Positions 1 through 8,767 of a DNA stretch of 64,000 bases are shown piece by piece. This DNA is from Lachnospiraceae bacterium AC2031. GTDB taxonomy: Bacteria > Bacillota > Clostridia > Lachnospirales > Lachnospiraceae. The notes beneath the pieces were generated by a model, which made no database searches, was not told where the DNA came from, and saw only the letters and a list, made by a program, of their open reading frames with translations. Location of the stretch: assembly GCA_000687975.1 (NCBI GenBank), contig JIAB01000001.1, positions 186,001 to 250,000 on the forward strand, given 5' to 3'. The number at the start of each line of letters is the position of its first letter. The first letter of the stretch is position 1. The translations under genes were made by a program, and so were the position numbers.

Positions 1-547
1 GAAGCTGCTGTTCAACTATAGCGTAACTCCAGCTGCCTTCAAATGATCTGTCAGGATCTACTGTAAGACCATATTTTTCCATAGTTTCAACAACAGCCTG
101 ATATCTTTCCTGACTTTCGGCATTATCCTTTGGTCCACTGATCCAGAAGATATCCTTAACATCATGAACAGTGATCAGGTGCTCAACAAGTTCCTTCATG
201 CCATTAACATTTTCTGTTCTGATACAGTTAATGTCATCCAGTACAAACTCCAGGCATACAGAAGGTACCTTTGCTTCGAGAATCTTTTCACGAAGGATAC
301 CATTTTCTCCGGCATTATTTAAGGTGTTTCCTAATAAAAGAACACCATCAAAACTCTCTAGATTAGGCAGGTTTAGAATATTTAATTCACCTGATGTTTC
401 TTCCTGACTTTTATCATATGCTGTATAATCCAGGAATATAAAAACATCGATATTATCCTCATTTGCACGCCTTCTGATACCTTCCAGAGCAAAATCAAGA
501 TAATCATCACTCCAACCATTTGTAAATACAGCAACTTTCTTTTTCAT
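1..547 (-). CDS. Periplasmic-binding-protein-like sensor protein (3' end cut off by the window edge)
   Basis: About 182 N-terminal codons are visible, from ATG (MKKKVAVFTNGW) with GAGG upstream. The fold pattern matches the type 1 periplasmic-binding/LacI sugar-sensor domain: a beta strand plus helix at residues 4-25, the FDGVLLLGN segment near 65, VPSVCLEF near 95 and VKDIFWISGP near 130. There is no signal peptide, transmembrane segment or DNA-binding helix-turn-helix before the domain, so it is cytoplasmic and not a normal LacI repressor. In Lachnospiraceae, HTH-less domains of this type are often followed by GGDEF or other signalling domains. That is family knowledge, and the missing C-terminus would decide it. 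Gene function is therefore unassigned beyond ligand sensing. Confidence 0.6.
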   Translation of the reverse strand, partial: MKKKVAVFTNGWSDDYLDFALEGIRRRANEDNIDVFIFLDYTAYDKSQEETSGELNILNLPNLESFDGVLLLGNTLNNAGENGILREKILEAKVPSVCLEFVLDDINCIRTENVNGMKELVEHLITVHDVKDIFWISGPKDNAESQERYQAVVETMEKYGLTVDPDRSFEGSWSYAIVEQQL

Positions 548-594
548 ACAAACCTCGAATAATTAAAAAATCCGCCAGTTTCCTACATACATAT

Positions 595-623
595 ATTATA
601 TCTAAATAATCCTCAACATTCAA
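595..623 (-). promoter_or_regulatory. Sigma-A promoter of the truncated sensor gene
   Basis: On the minus strand a TTGAAT -35 box (618-623) is followed by a 17-nt spacer and a perfect TATAAT -10 box (595-600). This predicts transcription from about 588 and a leader of roughly 40 nt before the ATG at 547. Confidence 0.65.
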
Positions 624-737
624 CGAATTAAAAGTACAGATATTACTCTTTTCTATGCCGATATTTCTAATCATTCTTTTCCCGTAATAGTATCATTTGA
701 TTAAATAATCAATCTATTATTTAGTGAGGTAAAAAAT

Positions 738-2045
738 ATGAAAAGAAATAAGATAAAAGAATTATCAATCTCACTCAGTTTAGTATTGGGACTACTATTA
801 TCTGGATGTTCAAATACAGAACCGAGTACGGATGCAAGTACTAATTCAAGTACAGATTCCAGCACTACTAAAACAAGTATTAATGATAAAAATGAGGTTA
901 CAGATCAAGAAATTAGCGATGCAATTAAAATAGAGGGACTAACAGAATTAACCGTCAATTCTCATAATGTTAATAGCATTTCATCTTCTGAATATGGATC
1001 ACAGTACACTATTCAAGATACAGTAAATGTCACATACACAGCTAGTGATATTACTGGCATTCTTCCTCAAACAGTTTCCAAAGATTACGAGTTTTATTAT
1101 AATAACGAAACAAATAAATGGGAAATGTTATCAAACGCCGCCACTTCCTGTGAAGTAGACAGTTCTGTCCTGGCAGGAAGCAGCTGGAAATGTGAAAACT
1201 TAGATACAGATTCAAGAAAGCAACTCTTCGGCAGCGATATTCTTTCAGATGAAGAGGGAACTGTATATTTACGCTTTCTAAAAACTATCGGGCCATTTGC
1301 ATTTAACATGAACAATGAGAATAATACGGAAAATGAACGTTTCTTTACAAGTGTTGGAACAAATGGAAAGATGACCTGGGTAGGATCAAATGACAGTATT
1401 GAGAAATCATTTAGCATACAGAACGGTTCTGTCACAGACTCAGGTGATATCACCATGGAAATCACATCAGGAAACAATAAACTTAGCCTTAGTTTGGGTA
1501 AAGATGTGATAGCTATTACAGAACAGGAATATGATACTGCTCTTGGACTAGAGGTTGATGACGATAAAGTATATATAGAATCATTAACTAAGTTTGATGT
1601 AACTACAACCAGTATTGAAAACAGCGAATGGAAAACTGAGATGGGCTATAAAGAAGGAAATAAATCCCCAGAACTTACTTGGTCAACAGTTGATGGTGCC
1701 ACTAAATATGCAATACTCATGATAGATGATACAACTGCAAGCAACGTGTTCCACTGGTTTGATATAGTAGAAACAACCCATATTGATGAAGGAATGTTTA
1801 CTGATAGTACAAAAGATTACTTCGGTCCATATCCGCCTGAGACCCACGAATATGATGTATATGTCGTAGCTCTGGCAGATGAGCCTCAGGAAAAAACCTT
1901 CAAGCTCGATACTTCAGGTGGGGATATAAACGCTCGACTCACTGATTTAAATACCAAAAAAGACGGATCCGTAGGAAATGTCATCGCCTATGGACATATC
2001 GAAGCAAACTATACTCCTGTTGACGATTATTACGGATATAGATAA
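738..2045 (+). CDS. Lipoprotein with a C-terminal PEBP (YbhB/YbcL-like) domain
   Basis: A 435-residue secreted lipoprotein. The N-terminus has basic residues, a hydrophobic stretch and a lipobox LLSG-C24, followed by a Ser/Thr/Asp-rich linker (about 25-55). The middle (about 60-270) is a beta-rich region that I do not recognise. The C-terminal third (about 285-430) carries phosphatidylethanolamine-binding-protein signatures: KSPELTW, an MIDD segment, FHW, and YFGPYPPETHEYDVYVVAL, the family's D-x-D-like, HW and GP-x-P-x-H blocks. YbhB/YbcL proteins are usually free-standing cytoplasmic or periplasmic proteins of about 150-180 residues, so a lipid-anchored two-part version is unusual. The ligand is unknown. 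The start has a GTGAGG ribosome binding site. The gene ends 2 nt from the convergent radical SAM gene, with no terminator between them. Confidence 0.75.
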   Translation: MKRNKIKELSISLSLVLGLLLSGCSNTEPSTDASTNSSTDSSTTKTSINDKNEVTDQEISDAIKIEGLTELTVNSHNVNSISSSEYGSQYTIQDTVNVTYTASDITGILPQTVSKDYEFYYNNETNKWEMLSNAATSCEVDSSVLAGSSWKCENLDTDSRKQLFGSDILSDEEGTVYLRFLKTIGPFAFNMNNENNTENERFFTSVGTNGKMTWVGSNDSIEKSFSIQNGSVTDSGDITMEITSGNNKLSLSLGKDVIAITEQEYDTALGLEVDDDKVYIESLTKFDVTTTSIENSEWKTEMGYKEGNKSPELTWSTVDGATKYAILMIDDTTASNVFHWFDIVETTHIDEGMFTDSTKDYFGPYPPETHEYDVYVVALADEPQEKTFKLDTSGGDINARLTDLNTKKDGSVGNVIAYGHIEANYTPVDDYYGYR

Positions 2046-2047
2046 AT

Positions 2048-2956
2048 TTATATATTTGAAAGACGCTTATTCAGCGCATTAAGAACCCTCTTTTTGTCAC
2101 CTGACCATTCAGGGGCAATCAAAATACTTTTAGGACCGTCGCCAGTCATCCTATGAATGACGATATCCTCTGGAAGATTTTCTAGGCAGGCTGCAACTAA
2201 TTCTATATACTCATCCATGGACATACATTTGAAGAGGCCCTTATTATAATCCTCTGCAAGATCTGTTCCCCTGAGTACATGGAGTAGTTGCAGCTTAATT
2301 CCCTGCACACCACTCTCTCCTACATATCTCACAGTATTAAGCATATCTTCTTTTGTTTCTCCTGGAATACCTAGTATCACATGAGTTATTACCTCAATAT
2401 CATGGCTGCGAAGCTTTGATACAGCTGAATCATAAACAGATAATGGATATCCACGTCTAATATATTCAGCTGATTTCTCATGAATTGTCTGAAGCCCCAG
2501 TTCCACCCATACAGGTTTAATTCTATTTAATTCACCAAGAAGCTCTATAACGTCCTCAGAAAGGCAATCTGGCCTTGTTCCAATAGAGATAGCTACAATA
2601 TCAGGATGATCAATAGCTTCAGTATATAAAGCACTGAGGCGCTCTAGAGGGGCATATGTATTAGTGAATGCCTGAAAGTAAGCAATATACTTGTGATGAG
2701 AGCCATTTTTAATCCCCTCGAGATTCTTCGGCATCTTTGCCTCAACTCTATTCTTCCCTCGTTCAATCTGTTCAGTCACAGAAAGATTTCTATCCTCAGC
2801 AAAATCTCCAGAACCTCCGGCAGAACAGAAAATGCACCCTCTATTACCAAGGGTGCCATCTCTGTTTGGACAGGTAAATCCACCATCTATTGATATCTTA
2901 TAGATTTTCTGTCCAAATTTCTCACGTAAATAATTGTTAAGTGTTCTTTGTTTCAT
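2048..2956 (-). CDS. TIGR01212-type radical SAM protein (YhcC family)
   Basis: A 302-residue radical SAM enzyme. Residues 21-44 contain the family motif DGGFTCPNRDG followed by CIFC. The cysteines C29, C41 and C44 have the CX11CX2C spacing typical of the YhcC/TIGR01212 group rather than the usual CX3CX2C. Later blocks include VAISIGTRPDCL (about 140), VWVELGLQT (about 160) and HVILGIPGET (about 205), which are SAM-binding and barrel segments. The length matches the family. The E. coli member is YhcC; the substrate is not established. The gene is alone, downstream of the XRE regulator (20-nt gap) and possibly co-transcribed with it. Confidence 0.85.
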   Translation of the reverse strand: MKQRTLNNYLREKFGQKIYKISIDGGFTCPNRDGTLGNRGCIFCSAGGSGDFAEDRNLSVTEQIERGKNRVEAKMPKNLEGIKNGSHHKYIAYFQAFTNTYAPLERLSALYTEAIDHPDIVAISIGTRPDCLSEDVIELLGELNRIKPVWVELGLQTIHEKSAEYIRRGYPLSVYDSAVSKLRSHDIEVITHVILGIPGETKEDMLNTVRYVGESGVQGIKLQLLHVLRGTDLAEDYNKGLFKCMSMDEYIELVAACLENLPEDIVIHRMTGDGPKSILIAPEWSGDKKRVLNALNKRLSNI

Positions 2957-2976
2957 AATAACTATACTATCTATAT

Positions 2977-4218
2977 CTACTCCGGATCAGTATATCCGAT
3001 CATACCATCTATTCCATCGAATTTTCCATAATATATAGTAAATCGGTCCATTACAGAGCTGGTATCCCATATATCTCCAGAATAACTATAATCCTTTGTA
3101 TTTGGTTTTATATAATCCTTATACTTGGAAAGATTTAAGGATTCAGGATAACTTAAGATCACATATATTATCCGGTCATTATCTTCATCAATGAGTGCAT
3201 ATTCGTATACTTCATCAAAGCCGTCACTGGCAATATATGCTGGATATTTATACATAGTTTCATCATACTTTATATGATTAGTAACAGTCGCAGGATCTCC
3301 TCTCTGACCATTATATGGATCAAACTCAATCGTACATTCAATATTAGATAACCTATCTACTTCAGCAAGATAATCTTCGTGTTCATATGTCGCTTCAAGG
3401 ATTAAATATCCATCAGTATCCAGTAATCCGTATTTAAGCTTTGCGTGATAATCGCCTTCTTTAACCTTGCTTACATCATCAGGAAATGTCATTAAAGGCG
3501 AATTAAGATCACTGCGATACTCTTTAAGTATTTCCTGTTTGTTATAATTTTCCAAACCTTTTATATTATCACGCTTCATTCCGGTGATTTCCATACTAAA
3601 TATGGCTATCGTAACTATAATCGCTAATAAAAATCTAACAGCAATTACAACCAAAGCAATGAGACAAACCTTAACAGCAAGCGAAAATCCAGACTTCTTA
3701 ACCATTTTCTGAAGGATTCCATTTACATATAAGGTTACTATAACAAGTGCAAGCAAAGCGCCAAATGATAGCACAATACCGCCAAAGCTCATAAAGCTTG
3801 GATTATAAGCAACGCCTTGTAATACTATACTGATTGTAAGCAGGAAGCTTCCTATAATACCAATCAGTCTTACCGTCCTCAGAAGCTTACTTTTCTCAGT
3901 ATCCGCATAATCAGCCATCTTTTCTGCAACTTCTCTTAATTCCTCATTCATCATATCTGCATTTTCAGTCCCATCAACGGACTCAGAATCACCTGAAGTA
4001 TACGAGGCATTTTTTTCTCCTTCAATTAATTCTCTTACATCTACCTCATAGAAATCTGCAATATCTACAAGAAGAGCAATGTCAGGCATATTTGTACCAG
4101 TCTCCCATCTTGAGACTGATCTTCCTGATACCCCAAGCTTATCAGCCAGCTCCTGCTGAGTGATCCCTTTTTCTTTACGAAGTTCTTTTAAGAACTTACC
4201 AGTTTTTATTTGGTCCAT
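2977..4218 (-). CDS. Membrane-anchored XRE-family transcriptional regulator
   Basis: A 413-residue protein. Residues 8-62 form a Cro/CI-type helix-turn-helix (ITQQELADKLGVSGRSVSRW). A charged linker precedes three hydrophobic segments at about 116-136, 142-166 and 180-207. The C-terminal 200 residues (beta-rich, with many Asp, Tyr and Glu) should lie outside the membrane. The layout suggests a one-component sensor that binds DNA in the cytoplasm and reads an external signal. A strong AAGGAGG site precedes the ATG. It sits just downstream of the BCCT/LicA pair, separated by a terminator, so control of that pair is possible but unproven. The extracellular part is not recognised. Confidence 0.75.
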   Translation of the reverse strand: MDQIKTGKFLKELRKEKGITQQELADKLGVSGRSVSRWETGTNMPDIALLVDIADFYEVDVRELIEGEKNASYTSGDSESVDGTENADMMNEELREVAEKMADYADTEKSKLLRTVRLIGIIGSFLLTISIVLQGVAYNPSFMSFGGIVLSFGALLALVIVTLYVNGILQKMVKKSGFSLAVKVCLIALVVIAVRFLLAIIVTIAIFSMEITGMKRDNIKGLENYNKQEILKEYRSDLNSPLMTFPDDVSKVKEGDYHAKLKYGLLDTDGYLILEATYEHEDYLAEVDRLSNIECTIEFDPYNGQRGDPATVTNHIKYDETMYKYPAYIASDGFDEVYEYALIDEDNDRIIYVILSYPESLNLSKYKDYIKPNTKDYSYSGDIWDTSSVMDRFTIYYGKFDGIDGMIGYTDPE

Positions 4219-4287
4219 CTGGGGCTCCTCCTTTCCTTTGCAGATTACCGAATCATTTCCTGAATGTATACGACATAAAACGAGAAA

Positions 4288-4342
4288 ATGAAGTATTATA
4301 GCCTATTAGACACATCTGTCTAACAGTAACATAATACTTCAT
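4288..4342 (-). terminator. Terminator of the BCCT/LicA transcript
   Basis: A 12-bp outer stem (4288-4299 with 4331-4342) encloses an inner perfect 7-bp stem (4306-4312 with 4317-4323). On the minus strand it lies 24 nt after the transporter stop and is followed by a broken T-rich run (TTTTCTCGTTTT). Its position between two same-strand genes makes it a terminator rather than a shared leader. Confidence 0.7.
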
Positions 4343-4366
4343 CTAATCAGCAAATACTATAAATAT

Positions 4367-5956
4367 TTATTCTTCCAGAACTTGTTCTTCCTTTTTCAGT
4401 TCCTTCCGATTTTTCACATCTTTGAAGAATGCCATGATTATGATCACCATTATAAGACCAATCGGTGCAGCGCCAATAATAGTTATTGACTGAATACAAT
4501 AATATGATCTTCCTGTAAGGATCATAGCTATAGGAAGTACAACAAGGATAAGTGACCAGAATACAAGAACCTTCTTATCAGGCTCAACTCCTGTATCAAT
4601 CTTCTTATATGAATAAGTTGAAATAACCATAGTGATACTATCAATAGTTGTAGAATAAAATGTTATCATCGTCACTATGAGTAATAAAAGTCCAAATGCT
4701 GGGAGCGGCATTGTATCAAAAATCTTGATAACAGCCTCAGAATATGTAGCACCACCGTCAACGTATCCTATAATATCAACATTATGTCTGTACTGCTGAG
4801 CCATAGCATAATTACCAAGAACCATAAATGACATAAATGTACCAGCAAGTGCCCATGCATATCCACCAAGAACTGTATTCTTAATTGTTCTACCCTTACT
4901 AATTGCTCCAATAAAGAATGGTGTACCAGCACAATATACTAACCAGTAAGCCCAGTAATATATACTCCAGTTCTGAGGAAATGAATTCTTACGGAGCGGA
5001 TCCATATAAGTTGTAAGCTCTGTAAGATGCTGAACCATCTTTCCAAGAGACTGATATGAAGATTCAAGTATAAATCTCTGTTCCCCGCCAAAGAGGAAGA
5101 AATAAGCGAGAAGTCCGAGGAAAAGATATGTACAAATACTAGAAAGCTTTGATATACCCTTCATACCAAGTACAACTGCTAAAGTATAAACACAAGTTAT
5201 GATCAGAATAAATATAACCTGCATAGTAGCATTTGGATGGAAACCACCAACTCTGCTAAGAGCCTCTGATAGTACTGGAGTAGAAACAGAAAAAGTTGTA
5301 CAAACACCACAGATAAGAGCAAATACAGCAATGATATCTATAGCCTTACCTACAGGTCCATCAACTAACTTGTCACCAAGAACAGGTCTGCAAGCCTCTG
5401 AAAATTTCTGCTTATTACATTTCTTTACATTGATCATATAACCAAATGCAACAGCCAGAACTATATACATCCCCCAACCGATAGGTCCCCAGTGGAACAG
5501 TGCATATGTTGGAGCCCACTCTTCTACACCCTTGTCTACTACATACTGATTTCCAGCATACATAGACCATTCTGTAAGCGAATAGAAAAGTATATCTGCA
5601 CCCATTGTTGATGTGAATATCATTGAGCCCCATTTAAAGTCCGAATAAGCCTTCTTATCAGTTTTAGCACCAAGCTTTATAGAACCGATCTTTGAAAATG
5701 CCATATACATTGTCACAACAAAGATGCCGCCGGCAATAACCTGATAATAAAGTCCACAATCATCACCAACAAAACTTCTGACAATCCTGATATAATACTC
5801 AGACTGCTGAGGTTTAGAAATGATAAATGCAAACATTATTGCTACAAAAGCGAGAGGAAGAATCATAGTGATCCAGTCAATATTTCCAACCTTCTTCTTT
5901 TCTTCGCTTTCAAATGTTATATTCTTCTTTGAAACTACAGAAGCCTGTGAACTCAT
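4367..5956 (-). CDS. BCCT-family transporter, probably choline
   Basis: A 529-residue integral membrane protein with about twelve hydrophobic segments (first at about 29-47, last at about 490-512). The BCCT signature is clear around residues 325-355: WSIYYWAYWLVYC followed by GAISKGRTIKN, matching the aromatic box and the conserved R-G-R-T-I motif after it. The family imports quaternary ammonium compounds (choline, betaine, carnitine) across the cytoplasmic membrane with ion coupling. Its start overlaps the stop of the LicA-like kinase by ATGA, so the two are translationally coupled. This favours choline as the substrate, because the partner would trap choline as phosphocholine. Glycine betaine or carnitine uptake cannot be excluded from sequence alone. 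Confidence 0.85.
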   Translation of the reverse strand: MSSQASVVSKKNITFESEEKKKVGNIDWITMILPLAFVAIMFAFIISKPQQSEYYIRIVRSFVGDDCGLYYQVIAGGIFVVTMYMAFSKIGSIKLGAKTDKKAYSDFKWGSMIFTSTMGADILFYSLTEWSMYAGNQYVVDKGVEEWAPTYALFHWGPIGWGMYIVLAVAFGYMINVKKCNKQKFSEACRPVLGDKLVDGPVGKAIDIIAVFALICGVCTTFSVSTPVLSEALSRVGGFHPNATMQVIFILIITCVYTLAVVLGMKGISKLSSICTYLFLGLLAYFFLFGGEQRFILESSYQSLGKMVQHLTELTTYMDPLRKNSFPQNWSIYYWAYWLVYCAGTPFFIGAISKGRTIKNTVLGGYAWALAGTFMSFMVLGNYAMAQQYRHNVDIIGYVDGGATYSEAVIKIFDTMPLPAFGLLLLIVTMITFYSTTIDSITMVISTYSYKKIDTGVEPDKKVLVFWSLILVVLPIAMILTGRSYYCIQSITIIGAAPIGLIMVIIIMAFFKDVKNRKELKKEEQVLEE

Positions 5957-6864
5957 GCTACCTCCTCCTTCTTACAAAGTCTTTCCTTTACAATTGCGAG
6001 ATAATCCTTTGCATACTGATACTGAACCTTTGCATAATCAGTGAAATCCTGACCTTCAACTCTCTTAGCCTCAGACCAGCTTGTCCAAAGAAGACCATAG
6101 GTAGCAATATAAGCATAAATCTTTGTTCTGGTATCATAGTCACAAACAAGATTTCTTGTTTCGAAATACTTGTCGATATACCATTCCATTCTATCTCTGT
6201 CATAAAATGCAAAGATAGCAAAACATATAAGATCGAGAAGTGGATCCTGCATAGCTGCAAATTCCCAATCAATAAGATATGCCTTAGGATTCTCTGAATT
6301 ATTAGTAATCAGGAGATTATTATGATTAGGATCAATATGAGTTAATATATACTTAGTGTCAAAACTCTCAATAAAGCTCCTAAGTCCCATTACTTCATTT
6401 TTTAGTTTTTCATAATCTTTGAAAATTGATGGATAACCCTTCCATATAGAATCATAAAGATCAAAAGCTTCGTATGTATCCCATGTATGATTAACCTTAA
6501 GTTCCATATCATGTAATCTACATACTGTTTTTAAAGAAAGAAGCACATCAGCATCATTGTTTGGATCACACATATGTGTATCTTCAATGAATATAGATAT
6601 CTTAATACCATTTTCTGGATTAAGATAAAGAATATCTTCACATAATCCAAGGCCATTTATGGTATTATAGACCTCTGCCTCTTGTTTACGGTTGACGGTT
6701 TTGTCTGTACCGACTCCCGGAAGACGGATGATAAATCTCTCGTTATTATATGCAAATACATATTCGAGATTTGTCATTCCTACTGTGAGTTGCTGAATAT
6801 CAGAGATTTCAGCTGGGGTTACATTCATGAGTTCACAAATTACTGCAAGCACGTCTTTGTTCAT
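5953..6864 (-). CDS. licA: LicA-like choline/ethanolamine kinase family phosphotransferase
   Basis: A 303-residue protein of the choline kinase/aminoglycoside phosphotransferase fold. The catalytic loop is HIDPNHNN, with H176, the presumed base D178 and N183; the metal-binding segment is LIDWEFA with D199 and E201. The N-terminal lobe has the substrate-kinase region TVGMTNLEYVF at 27-37. LicA enzymes phosphorylate choline with ATP in the cytoplasm, the first step toward CDP-choline and phosphocholine decoration of surface polymers. The gene is first in an operon with the BCCT transporter (ATGA overlap) behind a consensus promoter. No LicC cytidylyltransferase or LicD transferase is seen in the window. 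The symbol is by similarity; thiamine or ethanolamine kinase are alternatives. Confidence 0.75.
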   Translation of the reverse strand: MNKDVLAVICELMNVTPAEISDIQQLTVGMTNLEYVFAYNNERFIIRLPGVGTDKTVNRKQEAEVYNTINGLGLCEDILYLNPENGIKISIFIEDTHMCDPNNDADVLLSLKTVCRLHDMELKVNHTWDTYEAFDLYDSIWKGYPSIFKDYEKLKNEVMGLRSFIESFDTKYILTHIDPNHNNLLITNNSENPKAYLIDWEFAAMQDPLLDLICFAIFAFYDRDRMEWYIDKYFETRNLVCDYDTRTKIYAYIATYGLLWTSWSEAKRVEGQDFTDYAKVQYQYAKDYLAIVKERLCKKEEVA

Positions 6865-6918
6865 GTCTTTTCTCCTTTTGTTTGTTCACGAATGCTATGG
6901 ATGATTTATATGGTGAAC

Positions 6919-6947
6919 ATTATATAAGGAGAACCGAATATTGTCAA
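6919..6947 (-). promoter_or_regulatory. Perfect consensus sigma-A promoter of the choline-type operon
   Basis: On the minus strand TTGACA (6942-6947), a 17-nt spacer and TATAAT (6919-6924) match the consensus at every position. Transcription should start near 6912, giving a leader of about 48 nt with AAAGGAG before the ATG at 6864. This is the strongest promoter seen in the window, so the operon is either highly expressed or tightly repressed. Confidence 0.85.
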
Positions 6948-6980
6948 GGGCAAAAATACAATTATTTTAATAAGATAATT

Positions 6981-7787
6981 CTAAAAATCTTTAAGAGTCT
7001 TAACCTCCTCTTCCGTCAATCTCCTGTATTCTCCAGGTTTTAGATTAAAATCTAAAGTTAATTCGCCCATAGAATATCTTTTAAGATAGACGACTTCACA
7101 TCCTACCGCCTCAAACATTCTTTTTATCTCATGATAACGTCCTTCTGAAATTTTTATCTCAAATATAGATAATGATGTATATTTATTATCGATATCATCA
7201 CTCTTTACAAAATGATCCTTAAACCTGGTTTCTATTATCAAGTCATTATACTTTTCTTTAAGACAAGAAATGTCATCAAACCTGTTAAGCTTTGCAGGTT
7301 TAGTCAGCTTCTCATCACCAATATCAAGACCTGCCTCAAACCGTTCTACGATATCTTCCGGTGCGACACCAGAAACAAAAGCCACATAAGTCTTTGAGAC
7401 ATGTTTCTTTGGAGAAAGAAGCCTATGAGACATATCGCCATCATTTGTAATAACTAAAAGTCCCTCTGTATCCTTATCGAGACGACCAACAGGAAATAAA
7501 TCCCTTCTCTTCTTAGACTCAATAAGATCAAGAACAGTCTTTGCTTTCTTATCTCTTGAAGCAGTTATAATTCCACCAGGTTTATGTAGCATATAATACT
7601 CATATTCATCAAAACCAATCTGAACACCTCTTACTGAAACTGTGTCCGAATCAGTGTTTATCTTCTGCCCACAATCCTTAGCTAGTGTTCCATTTATCGA
7701 TACTACTCCTGACTTTACAAGGCTCTTTACCTCAGTTCTTGTACCATATCCAGAATCAGCCAGATATTTATCTAATCTTATATTCAT
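6981..7787 (-). CDS. RsuA/RluB/RluE-family rRNA pseudouridine synthase
   Basis: A 268-residue enzyme that isomerises a uridine in ribosomal RNA. Residues 2-45 form an S4 RNA-binding domain (RLDKYLADSGYGTRTEVKSL). The catalytic domain contains LHKPGG (68-72) and the motif GRLDKDTEGLL, with the catalytic aspartate at D104. The block GRYHEIKRMFEAVG near 225 is the family's C-terminal signature. The length fits RsuA-type enzymes, which modify U516 of 16S rRNA in E. coli; RluB-type 23S activity is the main alternative. It lies upstream of the choline operon promoter and is probably a single-gene unit. Confidence 0.85.
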   Translation of the reverse strand: MNIRLDKYLADSGYGTRTEVKSLVKSGVVSINGTLAKDCGQKINTDSDTVSVRGVQIGFDEYEYYMLHKPGGIITASRDKKAKTVLDLIESKKRRDLFPVGRLDKDTEGLLVITNDGDMSHRLLSPKKHVSKTYVAFVSGVAPEDIVERFEAGLDIGDEKLTKPAKLNRFDDISCLKEKYNDLIIETRFKDHFVKSDDIDNKYTSLSIFEIKISEGRYHEIKRMFEAVGCEVVYLKRYSMGELTLDFNLKPGEYRRLTEEEVKTLKDF

Positions 7788-7826
7788 AGTTCACCTATTC
7801 ATAAAGTTTTTTCCACTCAATTATAC

Positions 7827-7859
7827 AAAAAAGATCCTGGCATAATCAATATGCCAGGA
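7827..7859 (-). terminator. Rho-independent terminator after the aromatic-repeat protein
   Basis: A perfect 10-bp stem TCCTGGCATA/TATGCCAGGA (7835-7844 with 7850-7859) with a 5-nt loop is followed on the minus strand by six T residues (7827-7832). It closes the transcript of the secreted protein. Confidence 0.9.
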
Positions 7860-7879
7860 CCAATTTATTTGAGTGCAAA

Positions 7880-8701
7880 TTACTTCATGTAACCGTCAGC
7901 ACCGAAGTAATACTTTACGCCATCAATCCAAAGTGACTGATTTGTAGGATACCAACCGTTATCCTCATACCACCAACCCTTTGAATCACTACACCACTTA
8001 CCGTGTGTATATGTTGAGCTGCAAGAACCATCAGCATTTAACCAGTAACCATCACGATACTCTGAGTAATCCATAGCACCGTTGCTTGTGAAGTAATACC
8101 ATGTACCATCGATCTTTAACCACTGATTGCTTGGTCTCCAACCCTTTGAATCGATAACATACCAGTTGCTTCCGCCACCTTCCCAGAAAAGTGTACCATT
8201 GTATGTCTGTGATCCATCAGCATTGTACCAGAATCCGTTGTACCACTCATTACTATGAGAACCAGCCTTAGCTGTAACAACAAATGTAGTTGTCTGAGCA
8301 CCAGGAGCATCAACATATGTTGAACCATTATCTGTTGAATACTGCATTTTAGCTACAACTGTAAGAGTTGTTCCAGGAGCTATGTTAACAAACTTTGCTG
8401 AATAACTGAATGTGTCCTGTCCGCCAGTTGCAAGGAAGCTATTGCTATTATAAATAGTCTTAGATGTTCCACCTAAACGTGAACCATCAGGTCTATAAAT
8501 ATCAACAACGATCTTCTCATATTTATAACGGCTGACAACATTGTACTCGCAAACAGTACATAAAGTATCTGCTTCACCAGAATACTGTACCTGTCTAGCT
8601 GTTATAGTAGGGTAATCAGCAGCCTGAGCTGCAGCACCAGGGATGAATGCGAAGCTAATAGCTATCGCGATTGCTAAAACTATACTTGTAATCTTCTTCA
8701 T
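7880..8701 (-). CDS. Secreted protein with choline-binding-type cell wall repeats
   Basis: A 273-residue exported protein. Residues 1-28 are a signal peptide (MKKITSIVLAIAIAIS then an AAAQA cleavage region). Residues 29-145 are Thr/Val/Tyr-rich and look like one beta-sandwich domain. From about 150 to the end come aromatic repeats of the CW_binding_1 (choline-binding) type, with repeated units such as GFWYNADGS, WLKIDGTWYYFTSNGAM, GYWLNADGS and LWIDGVKYYFGADGYMK, plus linkers rich in SKGW. In pneumococcal relatives such repeats hold proteins to phosphocholine on teichoic acids. The gene sits about 1.9 kb from a choline uptake and phosphorylation pair, which makes a link attractive. However, related repeats also bind glucans or other wall polymers, so the ligand is open. 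AAAGGAG precedes the ATG. Confidence 0.7.
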   Translation of the reverse strand: MKKITSIVLAIAIAISFAFIPGAAAQAADYPTITARQVQYSGEADTLCTVCEYNVVSRYKYEKIVVDIYRPDGSRLGGTSKTIYNSNSFLATGGQDTFSYSAKFVNIAPGTTLTVVAKMQYSTDNGSTYVDAPGAQTTTFVVTAKAGSHSNEWYNGFWYNADGSQTYNGTLFWEGGGSNWYVIDSKGWRPSNQWLKIDGTWYYFTSNGAMDYSEYRDGYWLNADGSCSSTYTHGKWCSDSKGWWYEDNGWYPTNQSLWIDGVKYYFGADGYMK

Positions 8702-8767
8702 ACTTTTTCTCCTTTCACATTTATATAGTTAGCATATTAATATAGTTAACACTATAATTAATCATAT

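Noticed and set aside
6865-6980. Riboswitch in the leader of the choline-type operon
   Set aside because: The predicted leader is only about 48 nt and shows no stable stems.
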